A DNA stretch of 56,229 bases from DATATB01 sp036268995 (GCA_036268995.1 DATATB010000060.1:1-56229), one strand, 5' to 3'. Positions 44,454-53,026 are shown, counted from the stretch's first letter. Translations and numbers: made by a program. Notes: a model not told the origin generated them from the sequence alone.

Positions 44454-45094
44454 GAGGCGGCCTCCTCGCCGGCGGAACGTGCCGCCGCGACTTCCGCCGA
44501 GTGCTCGTCATCCAAAAATCCGCGGACCGGCTGCCGGGCAAACTGCTGAAAGACGTGCCGAAAGGCCGCCGTCGAGCTTTGCGGATGGGCCTGCCGGCAC
44601 AAGCCCGCCAGGCGATCCACTTCCGCCGGATCGGTGATCTCCGTCAGCGTTCGCACGCCGGCCGAAGAGAGCGATACCAGAATCAGCTTCTGACCGATGC
44701 GCACCAACTGGGCGGGCTGGCGCGGCGCCAGCGACACGCGCCCCAGCACCTCGACCACGTCGATCGGCAGCGTGCGGCCGGCCGAAGGCATGCCTTTGCG
44801 CAGCGCCCAGGCCGCCAGCAGAAACAAGCCCACGACCATCGCCAGGCTGGCCAGCATCGTAAACAGCGACGGTCCGGGAGAACCGGCTGCCAGGCGGCCC
44901 GCGCCGCCGGTTTTTGCCGGTGTACCTCCGCCCGATGGGGCAGACAGCGGCAACGGACGTTGCGCGGCCGCCATCCGCGGCTCGCCTGGCACCGCAGTGC
45001 CCGGCGCTCGTGGCCGCGACGCCAGATCCTGCGCGGCAACGACTGCCGGCATGGCCAGGCACGAGACCAGGATGATCGTCCGCAAGTGCAGCAT
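44450..45094 (-). CDS. fliO: Flagellar biosynthesis protein FliO
   Basis: 214 residues. Signal peptide, a low-complexity Pro/Ala/Gly stretch, one membrane helix (LASLAMVVGLFLLAAWALRK), then the short FliO domain VVEVLGRVSLAPRQPAQLVR with LILVSLSSAGVRTLTEI. FliO helps assemble the FliP ring. A long helical tail follows. The start lies seven bases after a heptamer repeat that separates it from fliN, so no normal ribosome site is visible. Confidence 0.88.
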   Translation of the reverse strand: MLHLRTIILVSCLAMPAVVAAQDLASRPRAPGTAVPGEPRMAAAQRPLPLSAPSGGGTPAKTGGAGRLAAGSPGPSLFTMLASLAMVVGLFLLAAWALRKGMPSAGRTLPIDVVEVLGRVSLAPRQPAQLVRIGQKLILVSLSSAGVRTLTEITDPAEVDRLAGLCRQAHPQSSTAAFRHVFQQFARQPVRGFLDDEHSAEVAAARSAGEEAAS

Positions 45095-45101
45095 CGCGAT
45101 T

Positions 45102-45180
45102 TGTCAGTGGTCAGTGGTCAGTGGTCAGTGGTGGTCAAATTGCAATCGACAACGGACCACGGACAACTGACTACGGACAG
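45102..45180. repeat. Heptamer hairpin element (family C), copy 4, inside flagellar operon
   Basis: Four to five GTCAGTG heptamers, a centre with GGTCAAATTGCAATCGACAA, then CGGACCA/CGGACAA/CTGACTA-type complementary units. It fills the whole gap between the fliN stop and the fliO start. Confidence 0.8.
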
Positions 45181-45181
45181 G

Positions 45182-45688
45182 TTAGGAGGTGGGTCCTTCG
45201 CCGGCCACGAGTTCGGCGACGCGCACACAGAAATTGTCGTTGAGCACCAGCACTTCGCCCCGCGCGATCAGCCGGCCGTTGACGAAAATATCGACCGGGT
45301 CGCCGGCCAGCTTGTCCAAGGCCACGACGGAACCCTTGCGCAGCTTGAGCACTTCCTCCAGATACATGTGCGTGCGGCCCAGCTCGATCTTCAGATCCAG
45401 CTCGACGTCGCGCAGCAATTCGAGCGTGGCGACATCCTGCGACGTGGCGGCGGGGGCCAACTCTTCGAACTTGAAGGCCTTGAACGCCGACGGAGATCCG
45501 CCGCTGGGGGCATCGACCGAAGACAAGGCGCGCTCTGCCTGGCGCAGCAGCTTTTCGATATCGTCGGCGGCAATGCCCGCCGGAGCTTCGGAGGGCACTT
45601 CGCTAGGCGCTGCAGCGCCTGCGGCGAGCGGCACGGGCGATTCGCCCGCAACAGGATCGAAGCCGGAATTGGCGGCAGTTTCGCTCAT
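45182..45688 (-). CDS. fliN: Flagellar motor switch protein FliN
   Basis: 168 residues from ATG 45688. An Ala/Pro-rich N-terminal region and a helix (ADDIEKLLRQAERALSSV) lead to the SpoA domain: LLRDVELDLKIELGRTHMYL, VLKLRKGSVVALDKLAGDPV, DIFVNGRLIARGEVLVLNDN, FCVRV. FliN rings form the lower C-ring and dock FliH. Its N-terminal half is longer than in E. coli FliN (137 residues). fliM, usually just upstream, is not present here. Confidence 0.92.
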   Translation of the reverse strand: MSETAANSGFDPVAGESPVPLAAGAAAPSEVPSEAPAGIAADDIEKLLRQAERALSSVDAPSGGSPSAFKAFKFEELAPAATSQDVATLELLRDVELDLKIELGRTHMYLEEVLKLRKGSVVALDKLAGDPVDIFVNGRLIARGEVLVLNDNFCVRVAELVAGEGPTS

Positions 45689-45760
45689 CGGAATCCATTC
45701 CACAACCAGCCGCACGGCCGCTATGCCAGAGGCGCAGAAGCGGCCGCTCTCAAACGAGCG

Positions 45761-46453
45761 TCATTGCTCGATGAAGGAAAACTCACTGAACAGCACCGCC
45801 TCGAGAGACGGCTTGCCGATCGTGCGGTTAGTTGTCTCTAAAATCCGCCGCTTGAGCAAGCCCAACCCGGCTTCGGTGAAGTCGGCCATGTCGGCACTGC
45901 GGATGGTGGCAATCACCTGGTCGCGAAAGCGCTGTTTCTTGGCTTCGAACAAGCTGGCAAACGCCTCTTCCTGGCCATGCCCAACCGTGCCATACAGGTA
46001 AAAGTCGACGCGCACGGTCGTATTCGACAGCGGCTGAAAAGCCGTGACCCGGAACGAGCCCAGGTCGACTTCGCTTTGCTCGGGCGGCCGGTTTTTGCTC
46101 GACTTTTTGTGGCCCGCATCGGCCTTTGCGGCGCCGTGCGGGTCGGCCTTCTTGCTGCCATGAGCGTCGGCCTTCTTCGCGCCGTGGCTATCCTTCTTCT
46201 TCGCGCCATGACTGTCGGCGGAAGCGTGCGACTCGCTAGCGATGCTGGCGTCTTCTTCGGCCGGATCCATCTCGCCGGATGACGACGCGCTGGCGCTGGG
46301 CAGATACATCAAGCCCACGGCGCACTCGGCCAATGTGATCAGCGCGATCAGGCCGCCACCGATGAGTTTGAATTTGGAGCTGCCCTTTTGCTCGGCAACA
46401 GGGGCGGTTGCGGCCGGCGCGCTGGGCGCTGCCGTCTTTGCTTCATGAGCCAT
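45761..46453 (-). CDS. fliL: FliL-like flagellar basal-body protein
   Basis: 230 residues from ATG 46453, seven bases after AAGAAG. One N-terminal membrane helix (FKLIGGGLIALITLAECAVG) is followed by a 70-residue linker of repeated HGAKK/HGSKK/HGAAK units, rich in His and Lys. The periplasmic FliL-like domain then runs VDLGSFRVTAFQPLSNTTVR, DFYLYG, KQRFRDQVIATIRSADMADF to FSEFSFIEQ, the usual FliL ending. FliL surrounds stator units and supports torque. Assignment rests on the domain ending and on position before fliN. The repeat linker is unusual. Confidence 0.78.
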   Translation of the reverse strand: MAHEAKTAAPSAPAATAPVAEQKGSSKFKLIGGGLIALITLAECAVGLMYLPSASASSSGEMDPAEEDASIASESHASADSHGAKKKDSHGAKKADAHGSKKADPHGAAKADAGHKKSSKNRPPEQSEVDLGSFRVTAFQPLSNTTVRVDFYLYGTVGHGQEEAFASLFEAKKQRFRDQVIATIRSADMADFTEAGLGLLKRRILETTNRTIGKPSLEAVLFSEFSFIEQ

Positions 46454-46594
46454 GTGCGCTTCTTGGCAATGGAGACGCGATGAGAGAAAAGACGAGAGGG
46501 GGCTTTGCACTCAGCCGCCTAACAGACTGTAGCTTTTTCCCGCACCCTAGGCTGCCCACCGCCCCTTTTTTGTCACGTAACCCCCGCCGCCAAG

Positions 46595-46616
46595 CCCACG
46601 GACCGCGGTCCGTGGG
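46595..46616. repeat. Palindromic repeat family A, copy 3 (inverted orientation)
   Basis: Core CACGGACCGCGGTCCGTG. The GCTTG flank lies on the left here, so the element is reversed compared with copies 1, 2 and 4. Confidence 0.8.
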
Positions 46617-46658
46617 GGTCCTTTCACCGCGTTGCGCCATAAAACCGGCACAAAGCGA

Positions 46659-46790
46659 CTGAACAGAAGGGCGCAAAGCCCGCCAAGAAGAAATACCAGA
46701 GCCAACCACAACTTCTCCACCGCATGTAGACAATCCACTTCCCCCCTCTCTTCCTCCTTTTCTTAGCGTCCTTCGCGTTCTTCTGTTCAA
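46659..46790. repeat. Long inverted repeat family G, copy 2
   Basis: Left arm TGAACAGAAGGGCGCAAAGC (46659 on) and right arm, read inverted, TTGAACAGAAGAACGCGAAG (to 46790). The arms match only in part. It lies between fliL and the dehydrogenase stop. Confidence 0.65.
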
Positions 46791-46801
46791 ATGAATTCGT
46801 T

Positions 46802-47794
46802 TTACCCCCGGCTCTTGCGGGCGACCTCGGGATTGACCCACGCCCGTAGCGGCTTGCCGGCCAGCCCGGCCAGCAGGTTGTCGGCGGCGATTTCGGCCAT
46901 TGCGTTGCGGCTGCTGACCGTGGCGCTGGCAATGTGCGGGGCCACGATGCAGTTGGACAGCCCCAGCAGTGGGTTGTCCATCTTCGGCGGCTCGGGATCG
47001 GTCACGTCCAGCCCGGCCGCGAAAATCTGTCCCCCACGCAGCGCGTCGGCCAGGTCGCGCTCCACCACCAGCGGCCCCCGGGCCGTATTCACAAACACCG
47101 CCGTGGGTTTCATCTTGGCAAAGGCCGCGGCGTTGAACATGCCGCGCGTCGAATCGTTCAGATCGGTATGCACCGAAATGAAGTCGCTCTGGCTGAGCAG
47201 CGCGTCCAACTCCACGCGCTGAGCGCCCAGCTCACGCTCGGCATCGGCGTTGGGATGCAGATCGTAGTACAGCACGCGCATGTTCCAGCCCAGCCGGCAG
47301 CGCCGGGCCATAGCCGATCCGATCCGCCCCATGCCGACGATGCCCACGGTGCGGCCGGCCAAATCCTGGCCGATGTGCCCCAGCGGCTCCCAGGTCTTCC
47401 ATTTGCCGTCGACCGTATAACGCTGCGACTCGACAATCCGTCGGGCCGCCGAAATCAACAGGGCAAAAGCCATGTCGGCCGTGGCGTCGGTCAGCACGCC
47501 CGGCGTATTGCCCACCGCCACGCCGCGGCTGGTGGCGGCCGGCACGTCGATGTTGTTAAATCCCACGGCGTAGTTGCTGACCACGCGCAGCTTGGGGGCC
47601 CGATCCAGCAACTCGACATCCACGCGGTCGGTCAACAGCGCCAGCAGCCCATCGCAGTCAGCGACCTTCGCCAGCAGCACGTCGCGCGGCGGCGGCAACG
47701 GGTCGCGCCACACGTCGGCCTGACAGTTCTCGAGAATCTTGTTCAGTCCCACCTCGGGAATGACGCGCGTGACAAACACTTTGGACTGTTGCAT
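46802..47794 (-). CDS. D-2-hydroxyacid dehydrogenase (glyoxylate reductase type)
   Basis: 330 residues. NAD-binding loop GIVGMGRIGSAMARR. Catalytic residues as in the family: Arg in VNTARGPLV, Glu in DVTDPEPP, and His in APHIASATV. The N-terminal substrate domain includes YAVGFNNIDVPAAT. It resembles GhrB-type glyoxylate/hydroxypyruvate reductases more than SerA (no ACT domain). A link to glyA 20 kb away through the serine cycle is only a speculation. It is not part of the flagellar operon, being separated by 348 bases of repeats. Confidence 0.92.
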   Translation of the reverse strand: MQQSKVFVTRVIPEVGLNKILENCQADVWRDPLPPPRDVLLAKVADCDGLLALLTDRVDVELLDRAPKLRVVSNYAVGFNNIDVPAATSRGVAVGNTPGVLTDATADMAFALLISAARRIVESQRYTVDGKWKTWEPLGHIGQDLAGRTVGIVGMGRIGSAMARRCRLGWNMRVLYYDLHPNADAERELGAQRVELDALLSQSDFISVHTDLNDSTRGMFNAAAFAKMKPTAVFVNTARGPLVVERDLADALRGGQIFAAGLDVTDPEPPKMDNPLLGLSNCIVAPHIASATVSSRNAMAEIAADNLLAGLAGKPLRAWVNPEVARKSRG

Positions 47795-47965
47795 GACCGA
47801 GAAAGTCCTGGCAGGTTGATGAATGGGGAGAATCGCTCGCTCGCTGCTGTGCTCAAACCCGAATTCAAGCCGGAACCGTCCGCCCCGTAAAGGGGTTACA
47901 ACCGAATCGGCGCGGCGCGCGTGGCAGCCGGCTGCCGCAGCCGTTATCCTGATGCGTAAGCTGCA

Positions 47966-50044
47966 ATGACACTTTCTAGCACGCCTTTAGCCACTCAGCC
48001 CCCACCACGCGACTATCTCGCGGCCGAACCCGCGCTGAAACTGCCGCCGGCCAGCCATTGGCTGCGCGTGGCGTGTTTGATCGGTGTCGATTATTTCAGC
48101 ACGCTGGCTTACCAGGTTTCGATCACGTTCACTGCGGCCGGCTTGCTGGGGCCGCCGGCCACGCTGGTCGTGGTGGGCATGACGCTGTTTGGCGCCTTGC
48201 CCGTCTATCTGTACCTGGCCGGCCGCTCGCCCAACGGCCAAAGCTCGATCGCCCTGCTCGAGCATCTGGTGCGCGGCTGGCTGGGCAAAACCCTGGTGTT
48301 GTTGCTGCTGGGCTTTGCCGCCACCGACTTCGTGATTACCAAAACGTTGTCGACGGCCGCCGCCGCCCAGCATGTGATCCATGATGAGAATCCGCGCTTG
48401 CAGCAGGCGATCGATCGCTGCACGCTGGCGACTCAGCAATGGGTCGCCACCTACGCGACGCCCGGCATAGCGGCGGTCTTTACCCGGCAAATGCTCGTGA
48501 CGCTCGCCCTGGGCGGTCTGAGCTTTTTGTTTTGGGCCATCATCCGCCGCGGCTTCAACCGCAAGGCCACCGCTTATGCCGTGGTCGTGGTCGTCGTATA
48601 TCTGACGCTCAACGCCGTGGTCGTAGGCTCAGGGCTCGTGTACTTATTGTCGCATCCACAACTCATCGAGCAGTGGCTCGCTCGCATCGCGGCCGGCGAT
48701 TGGCAAATGGGCGGCGCACCACTGACGCCCGCCGGCGCGGGAACGCTGCTGGCCACCTGCCTGCTGCTGTTTCCCAAGGTGTGCCTGGGCTTGAGCGGTT
48801 TGGAAATGAGCGTGGTGGCCATGCCCGAGATCAAAGGCGGCCGCGGCGAAACGGCCGGCCAACTCGCCGGCCGCGTTCGCGACACGCGCCGCGTGATGGT
48901 CGTGGCGGCGCTCGTGATGTCGCTCTACCTGCTGGGCTCGGTCGTCGTCAGCACGCTGTTGATTCCCGTCGAGCAGTTTGCTGCCGGTGGACAAGCGGCC
49001 GGCCGGGCACTGGCGTACCTGGCCCACGGCGGGCAAATGGCCGATGGCCAGGCGGCTTCGCTGGTGAACTCCTGGTTCGGCGGCCGCTTCGGCGCGTTGT
49101 ACGATATCTCGACCGTGCTGATCTTGTGCCTGGCCGGCACCAGCGTGATCACTGGTTTGACCACGCTGTTGCCGCAAATCCTGCTCAAGTTCGGCATGCA
49201 ACTGCATTGGGTCCATGCCTGGGGTGTGCTGTTCGCGCTGTTTGCCGCCGTGAATCTGGGCGTGACGTTCATGTTTCACGCCAGCGTGGACGATCAGCGC
49301 GGCGCGTACGCCACCGGCATGCTCGTACTGATCACCAACGCGGCGCTCGTGACCCTGGTCGACCGCTATCGGGCCGCCAGGCAATCTGGCAGCCGCCGCT
49401 TTCCCTGGGGCTACGCCCTCGTGGCCGCGATCTTTGTCGTCACGACACTGGACGTGATCATCGATCATCCGTCCGGCTTGGCGATCTCGCTGTGCTTCAT
49501 CGTCGTGATTCTGGCCATGTCGATCGTCTCGCGGGCCGTGCGGAGCAACGAGCTGCGCACCGTCGGCTTGGATTTTGCCGATGCGGCAAGCCGGCAATTG
49601 TGGGAGCAACTGCACACGCTGGAGCTGCCCGTGCTGGTGCCGCATCGGCCTGGCCGGCAAGCCCGAGCGGAAAAGGCCGCGGCCTTGCGGTCGGAGCATC
49701 AACTGGCCGACGAGGTGAACCTGGTGTTTATCGAAGTCCAGATGGCGGACCCCAGCGATTTTTATCAGAAACTGTCGATGCAGGTGCTGCGCGAGGACCA
49801 CGTGTTCGTGATTCGCATCGGCGGCTGCGTGTCGGTGGCGCATGCCGTAGCGGCCGTGGCCCTGGAACTCTCGAAGGGATGCCGGCCGCCGGCATTGCAC
49901 TTCGGCTGGTCGGAGATGGGCCCGCTCGAGCAAGCCTGGAGCTTTCTGGCCTTCGGCGAAGGCAACGTGCCGACCAAAGTCCGCGAGCTGATCCGCAGGG
50001 CGGAGCCCGATCCCTGCCGGCGGCCACGCGTGATCGTGGGGTAA
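47966..50044 (+). CDS. APC-superfamily amino-acid permease with cytoplasmic tail
   Basis: 692 residues. About 12 membrane helices, beginning LRVACLIGVDYFSTLAYQVS. TM1 carries VDYFSTLAYQV as in APC-type transporters; later helices include LLLFPKVCLGLSGLEMSVVA and STVLILCLAGTSVITGL. The last ~150 residues are soluble (ELPVLVPHRPGRQARAEKAA, NLVFIEVQMADPSDFYQKLS, VIRIGGCVSVAHAVAAVALE), probably a regulatory domain. Substrate unknown: amino acid or another small solute. Stands alone, with repeats on its right side. Confidence 0.8.
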   Translation: MTLSSTPLATQPPPRDYLAAEPALKLPPASHWLRVACLIGVDYFSTLAYQVSITFTAAGLLGPPATLVVVGMTLFGALPVYLYLAGRSPNGQSSIALLEHLVRGWLGKTLVLLLLGFAATDFVITKTLSTAAAAQHVIHDENPRLQQAIDRCTLATQQWVATYATPGIAAVFTRQMLVTLALGGLSFLFWAIIRRGFNRKATAYAVVVVVVYLTLNAVVVGSGLVYLLSHPQLIEQWLARIAAGDWQMGGAPLTPAGAGTLLATCLLLFPKVCLGLSGLEMSVVAMPEIKGGRGETAGQLAGRVRDTRRVMVVAALVMSLYLLGSVVVSTLLIPVEQFAAGGQAAGRALAYLAHGGQMADGQAASLVNSWFGGRFGALYDISTVLILCLAGTSVITGLTTLLPQILLKFGMQLHWVHAWGVLFALFAAVNLGVTFMFHASVDDQRGAYATGMLVLITNAALVTLVDRYRAARQSGSRRFPWGYALVAAIFVVTTLDVIIDHPSGLAISLCFIVVILAMSIVSRAVRSNELRTVGLDFADAASRQLWEQLHTLELPVLVPHRPGRQARAEKAAALRSEHQLADEVNLVFIEVQMADPSDFYQKLSMQVLREDHVFVIRIGGCVSVAHAVAAVALELSKGCRPPALHFGWSEMGPLEQAWSFLAFGEGNVPTKVRELIRRAEPDPCRRPRVIVG

Positions 50045-50083
50045 TGGTCCGTCAAATCGCGATCCGGACCAAAATTCGTGTGC

Positions 50084-50106
50084 CACTGCTGGCTTGTCCA
50101 GCAGTG
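50084..50106. repeat. Palindromic repeat family B, copy 2 (inverted)
   Basis: CACTGCTGG-CTTGT-CCAGCAGTG, with the GTGCC flank on the left, so reversed compared with copies 1 and 3. Confidence 0.75.
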
Positions 50107-50188
50107 CGAGCGTGAGGGCCGGTCCACCGCAGCCTATTCGGGTCGTCAGCCGAAGCTGGCGGCAACGTTGATCACTTCGCTCCCTGAG

Positions 50189-50211
50189 CACTGCTGGACG
50201 AGCCAGCAGTG
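50189..50211. repeat. Palindromic repeat family B, copy 3
   Basis: CACTGCTGG-ACGAG-CCAGCAGTG followed by GCACCCA. About 80 bases from copy 2 in opposite orientation, so the pair could also fold together. Confidence 0.75.
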
Positions 50212-50240
50212 GCACCCATGTGCGAAGCGGAGGCGGAAGC

Positions 50241-50262
50241 CCCACGGACCGCAGTCCGTGGG
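50241..50262. repeat. Palindromic repeat family A, copy 4
   Basis: CACGGACCGCAGTCCGTG core with GGCTTGG tail, 11 bases past the stop of the second MORN gene. It may serve as its terminator. Confidence 0.8.
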
Positions 50263-50273
50263 CTTGGGCGGCG

Positions 50274-51716
50274 TTAGCGCACCGTGTTTTTGCGGGGCTG
50301 GGCCTGGCGAATGACTTGCGGCCGTGCGGCCGGAGTTGCGGGCTTCGGCTGGGTCGCGTGGACGGCGAGCGTCGCGGCGTCGCGGCGGATGCGCGTGCCG
50401 TCTTCGGCCCAGTATTGCCACTGGCCAACCACTTCGCCGGCCACGTAAACGCCTTCGATCTGCTTCTGGCCGGTCGCGAACCACCAGCTCCATTTGCCGC
50501 TCTGCACGCCCTCGACGTAGCTGCCCTGCCGCTGCTTCTGGCCGTTGGGATACCACCAGGTGAACGTTCCCGTGGGCACATCCTCTTCGTAATGCCCTTC
50601 CAACTGCGGCTGGCCGTTGGAGTGCCACCAGGTCCATTGTCCGGTGCGCACGTCGCTGGCAAAGTCTTTGATCACGGTGGTCGCCAGGTCGCCGCGCATC
50701 CAATCGAAGTGCGTGCTCGTGAGCGGGCCGGCCAGGTAATAGTTGCCGCGCATTTTTTTCTGGCCGGCGTCATCGAACGTGAGCTCGGTCGCCGTGGGCC
50801 GGCCGCCGAGATAGTCTTCGTCCTTGACCAACTCGCCGTCGCAATTGTATTCCAGTCGTTTGCCTTCGAGCCGGCCGGCATGGTAATGGGACACTTCGTG
50901 CCGGTCGCCGGTGGGAAAAAACCAGGTGCATTCCCCTTCCAACTCGTCGGCTTTGAGCGACAACTGGCAGAGCGTGCGTTTCGAACTGTCGACGATCGTG
51001 CATACCCCGTCGACCTTTCCCTGGACAAAAACGGCCTGGGCTTCAAACGGCGCCTCGAAGCCATCGGCCAGCGATTCGGCGAACAGGGGGCCTTCGCCCT
51101 CGATGAAATAGCGCGTGGCCTTGCCGTGCCGCACACCCGCGCGGAACTCGCAGGTCCACAGCGCGCGGCCGTTTTCCCATTGGGTCCATTGCCCTTGGCG
51201 CGTGCTCGATTCGTCGTCCGGCTGGCTGGGCGATGCGATCGGCTGGGAAGCAGACTCGCTGGGCTCGGGCATTGGCTCAAGCGGCGCGGGCTCGAGCCTG
51301 GCCGTTTCGGGCATCGGTTCAAGCGGTTCGGGCGCCAGCTTGGCCGGCTGGGGCACGAGTTTCGCCGCCTGGGGCGCCAGTTTCTGCGGTTGCGTTGCCA
51401 GTTTCTGCGGCTGAGGAGCCGGTTCGAGCGGCTGCGGCGCGGGCTCGGCCGGTTGTGGCTCGCTGGGGCTGGGCGATTGCCTGCGGCGGCTACTGGGCCG
51501 CGGTTTCGAACTTGATGCGGACGACGCCGCTGCGGTCGGAGTCTCTTCCGGCAAAAGCGGAGAAGCCTGGCCCACGGCTGGCGCACTCAACAAGCCCGGC
51601 GCGCCGGCAGCGCGACGGCCCGCGGGCGTCGGCTGCTGAGCCTCGAGCGCTGGCGGCATCGCCAGGCAGGCGCCGGTGAGAGCGGCTCCCAGATATCCCC
51701 ATGCTCGCTGCCTCAT
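50274..51716 (-). CDS. Exported MORN-2 repeat protein, paralogue B
   Basis: 480 residues; ATG 51716 follows GGGGGA. Signal peptide, then about 150 residues of low-complexity Pro/Gln/Glu/Ser repeats (PQPLEPAPQPQKLATQPQKL). The rest is MORN-2 (YwqK-type) repeats: QGQWTQWENGRALWTCEFRA, GKATRYFIEGEGPLFAES, TGQWTWWHSNGQPQLEGHYE, TGTFTWWYPNGQKQRQGSYV, SGKWSWWFATGQKQIEGVYV. These three-stranded beta units often form extended surfaces. Often annotated as antitoxins by homology to YwqK, but no toxin partner is near and the protein is exported, so that label is doubtful. Paralogous to the next gene upstream. Confidence 0.82.
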   Translation of the reverse strand: MRQRAWGYLGAALTGACLAMPPALEAQQPTPAGRRAAGAPGLLSAPAVGQASPLLPEETPTAAASSASSSKPRPSSRRRQSPSPSEPQPAEPAPQPLEPAPQPQKLATQPQKLAPQAAKLVPQPAKLAPEPLEPMPETARLEPAPLEPMPEPSESASQPIASPSQPDDESSTRQGQWTQWENGRALWTCEFRAGVRHGKATRYFIEGEGPLFAESLADGFEAPFEAQAVFVQGKVDGVCTIVDSSKRTLCQLSLKADELEGECTWFFPTGDRHEVSHYHAGRLEGKRLEYNCDGELVKDEDYLGGRPTATELTFDDAGQKKMRGNYYLAGPLTSTHFDWMRGDLATTVIKDFASDVRTGQWTWWHSNGQPQLEGHYEEDVPTGTFTWWYPNGQKQRQGSYVEGVQSGKWSWWFATGQKQIEGVYVAGEVVGQWQYWAEDGTRIRRDAATLAVHATQPKPATPAARPQVIRQAQPRKNTVR

Positions 51717-51862
51717 CGCCGCGTCCCCCACGGTTGGCAAAGTCGCGTTACAACAAACACTGCCGCCCTCGAACCGGCAATCGGACGAGGGCGGCAGTCG
51801 GAATAGTCCGTGCCGGGTTCGCAAAATCGCGTCCGGTCTGGCGATTCATTTTTAGATTCGTC

Positions 51863-53026
51863 TTATTTCCGCAGCATCGGCAGCAAGGCCGGCCGCGAGC
51901 CGATCTCGGGATTCTCGATCGGCGTGTCGGCCTGGTCGGCGGACGGATTGGCCGTGAAGTTCTCGACGGTGTTCAACTGTCCGTCCGATTTCCAGCTCGA
52001 CCAGTTGCCCACCTGCTGACCGCTGGTGTACTGGCCTTGGACTTGGCGCTGGCCGTTGGTGTGCCACCAGACCCAGCGGCCCGATTGCTTGCCGTCGACG
52101 TATTCGCCCGTGGCCTGCTTCTGGCCGTTGGTGTGCCACCAGGTGAAGTTGCCGTTGGGCACGCCCAGCCGGAAGTTGCCTTCCGATTGCTTCTGGCCGT
52201 TGCTGTACCACCAAATCGAATGGCCGTGGGCCAGCTTTTCGATTTTCTTGTCGGCCGGCGTGCTGTAAATCGCGCCTTCCATCGGGTTGTAGCTGAGCTT
52301 GGCGACCGCGTACGAGTAGCCGCGCTCGGCCTTCTTGTGACCCGCCGAATAGTTCTCGGCCTCGACGCCCAGCAGGCGGCCGTCGAGATACGTGTCCTTC
52401 GCGATCAGCCGGTTATCGGAACTCCATTCGAGCAGTTGGCCTTCCATCTGCCCGTTGTGATAGGTCACGTCGCGGCGCTTCTGGCCGTTGGGGAAGTACC
52501 ACAGGGCCGGACCTTCCTGGACATCGCGCTCGAAGGTCCACTCCGTGATCTTGCGATCCTTGGCGTCGATCACGGTCCACATGCCGTCCACGATGCCTTC
52601 GTCGTAGCTGACTTCCGAGAGGAACGGCCGGTCGAAGCCTTCGTAGGCCGGCCCGGTGAACATCGGGCCCTGCCCGGCCGGGAACCAACGCAGCCACTTG
52701 CCGTGCCGCTTGCCGAGCTTGAATTGTCCCTTGGCGACCAACTGGCCGTTTTCGTCCCACTGCGTGTAGGGGCCGTGGTTGACGTAGTTGCCCTCGGCGT
52801 CACGCGTGACGTAGCGCTCGATCTTCACGAGCGTGTTGGGAAACCGTTCCTGGATGACTTCGTTTTCGCCGTCGTCCTTGGCCGCCTCGGCGGGGGCCGC
52901 AGCCGGCGCGTCGCCGATCGGTCCTGGCGCATACTCTTCTTCCTGGGCCAGGCCCAACTGGACGTCGGCCACGAGCATGCCAACGGTCAACCAGAAAACC
53001 GCACTTGCTGATTTGTAGACTGCCAT
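51863..53026 (-). CDS. Exported MORN-2 repeat protein, paralogue A
   Basis: 387 residues; AGGGG precedes ATG 53026; the longer open frame (to 53284) has no ribosome site. Signal peptide to about residue 30 (AVFWLTVGMLVADVQLGLAQ). MORN-2 units follow: HGPYTQWDENGQLVAKGQFK, HGKWLRWFPAGQGPMFTGPA, EGPALWYFPNGQKRRDVTYH, HGHSIWWYSNGQKQSEGNFR, NGNFTWWHTNGQKQATGEYV, SGRWVWWHTNGQRQVQGQYT, VGNWSSWKSDGQLNTVENFT. Periplasmic or surface location inferred; function unknown. It lies 146 bases upstream of paralogue B on the same strand. Confidence 0.82.
   Translation of the reverse strand: MAVYKSASAVFWLTVGMLVADVQLGLAQEEEYAPGPIGDAPAAAPAEAAKDDGENEVIQERFPNTLVKIERYVTRDAEGNYVNHGPYTQWDENGQLVAKGQFKLGKRHGKWLRWFPAGQGPMFTGPAYEGFDRPFLSEVSYDEGIVDGMWTVIDAKDRKITEWTFERDVQEGPALWYFPNGQKRRDVTYHNGQMEGQLLEWSSDNRLIAKDTYLDGRLLGVEAENYSAGHKKAERGYSYAVAKLSYNPMEGAIYSTPADKKIEKLAHGHSIWWYSNGQKQSEGNFRLGVPNGNFTWWHTNGQKQATGEYVDGKQSGRWVWWHTNGQRQVQGQYTSGQQVGNWSSWKSDGQLNTVENFTANPSADQADTPIENPEIGSRPALLPMLRK

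Larger units (their letters stand above)
46454..46801. other. Intergenic stretch upstream of fliL
   Basis: 348 bases with a family A palindrome (46595-46616) and a family G inverted repeat (46659-46790). No gene supported. The fliL operon promoter should lie in 46470-46590; none was recognised. Confidence 0.55.

Noticed and set aside
45102..45180. Possible CRISPR array
   Set aside because: Repeat unit is only seven bases with no spacers, and the arms are complementary; it is a hairpin element.
48644..50662. 672-codon minus-strand frame over the permease and into the MORN gene
   Set aside because: Shadow frame in GC-rich DNA; the permease has clear membrane helices on the plus strand.
50274..53026. 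Toxin-antitoxin module
   Set aside because: The MORN-2 family resembles YwqK, called an antitoxin, but both products have signal peptides and no toxin gene is adjacent.
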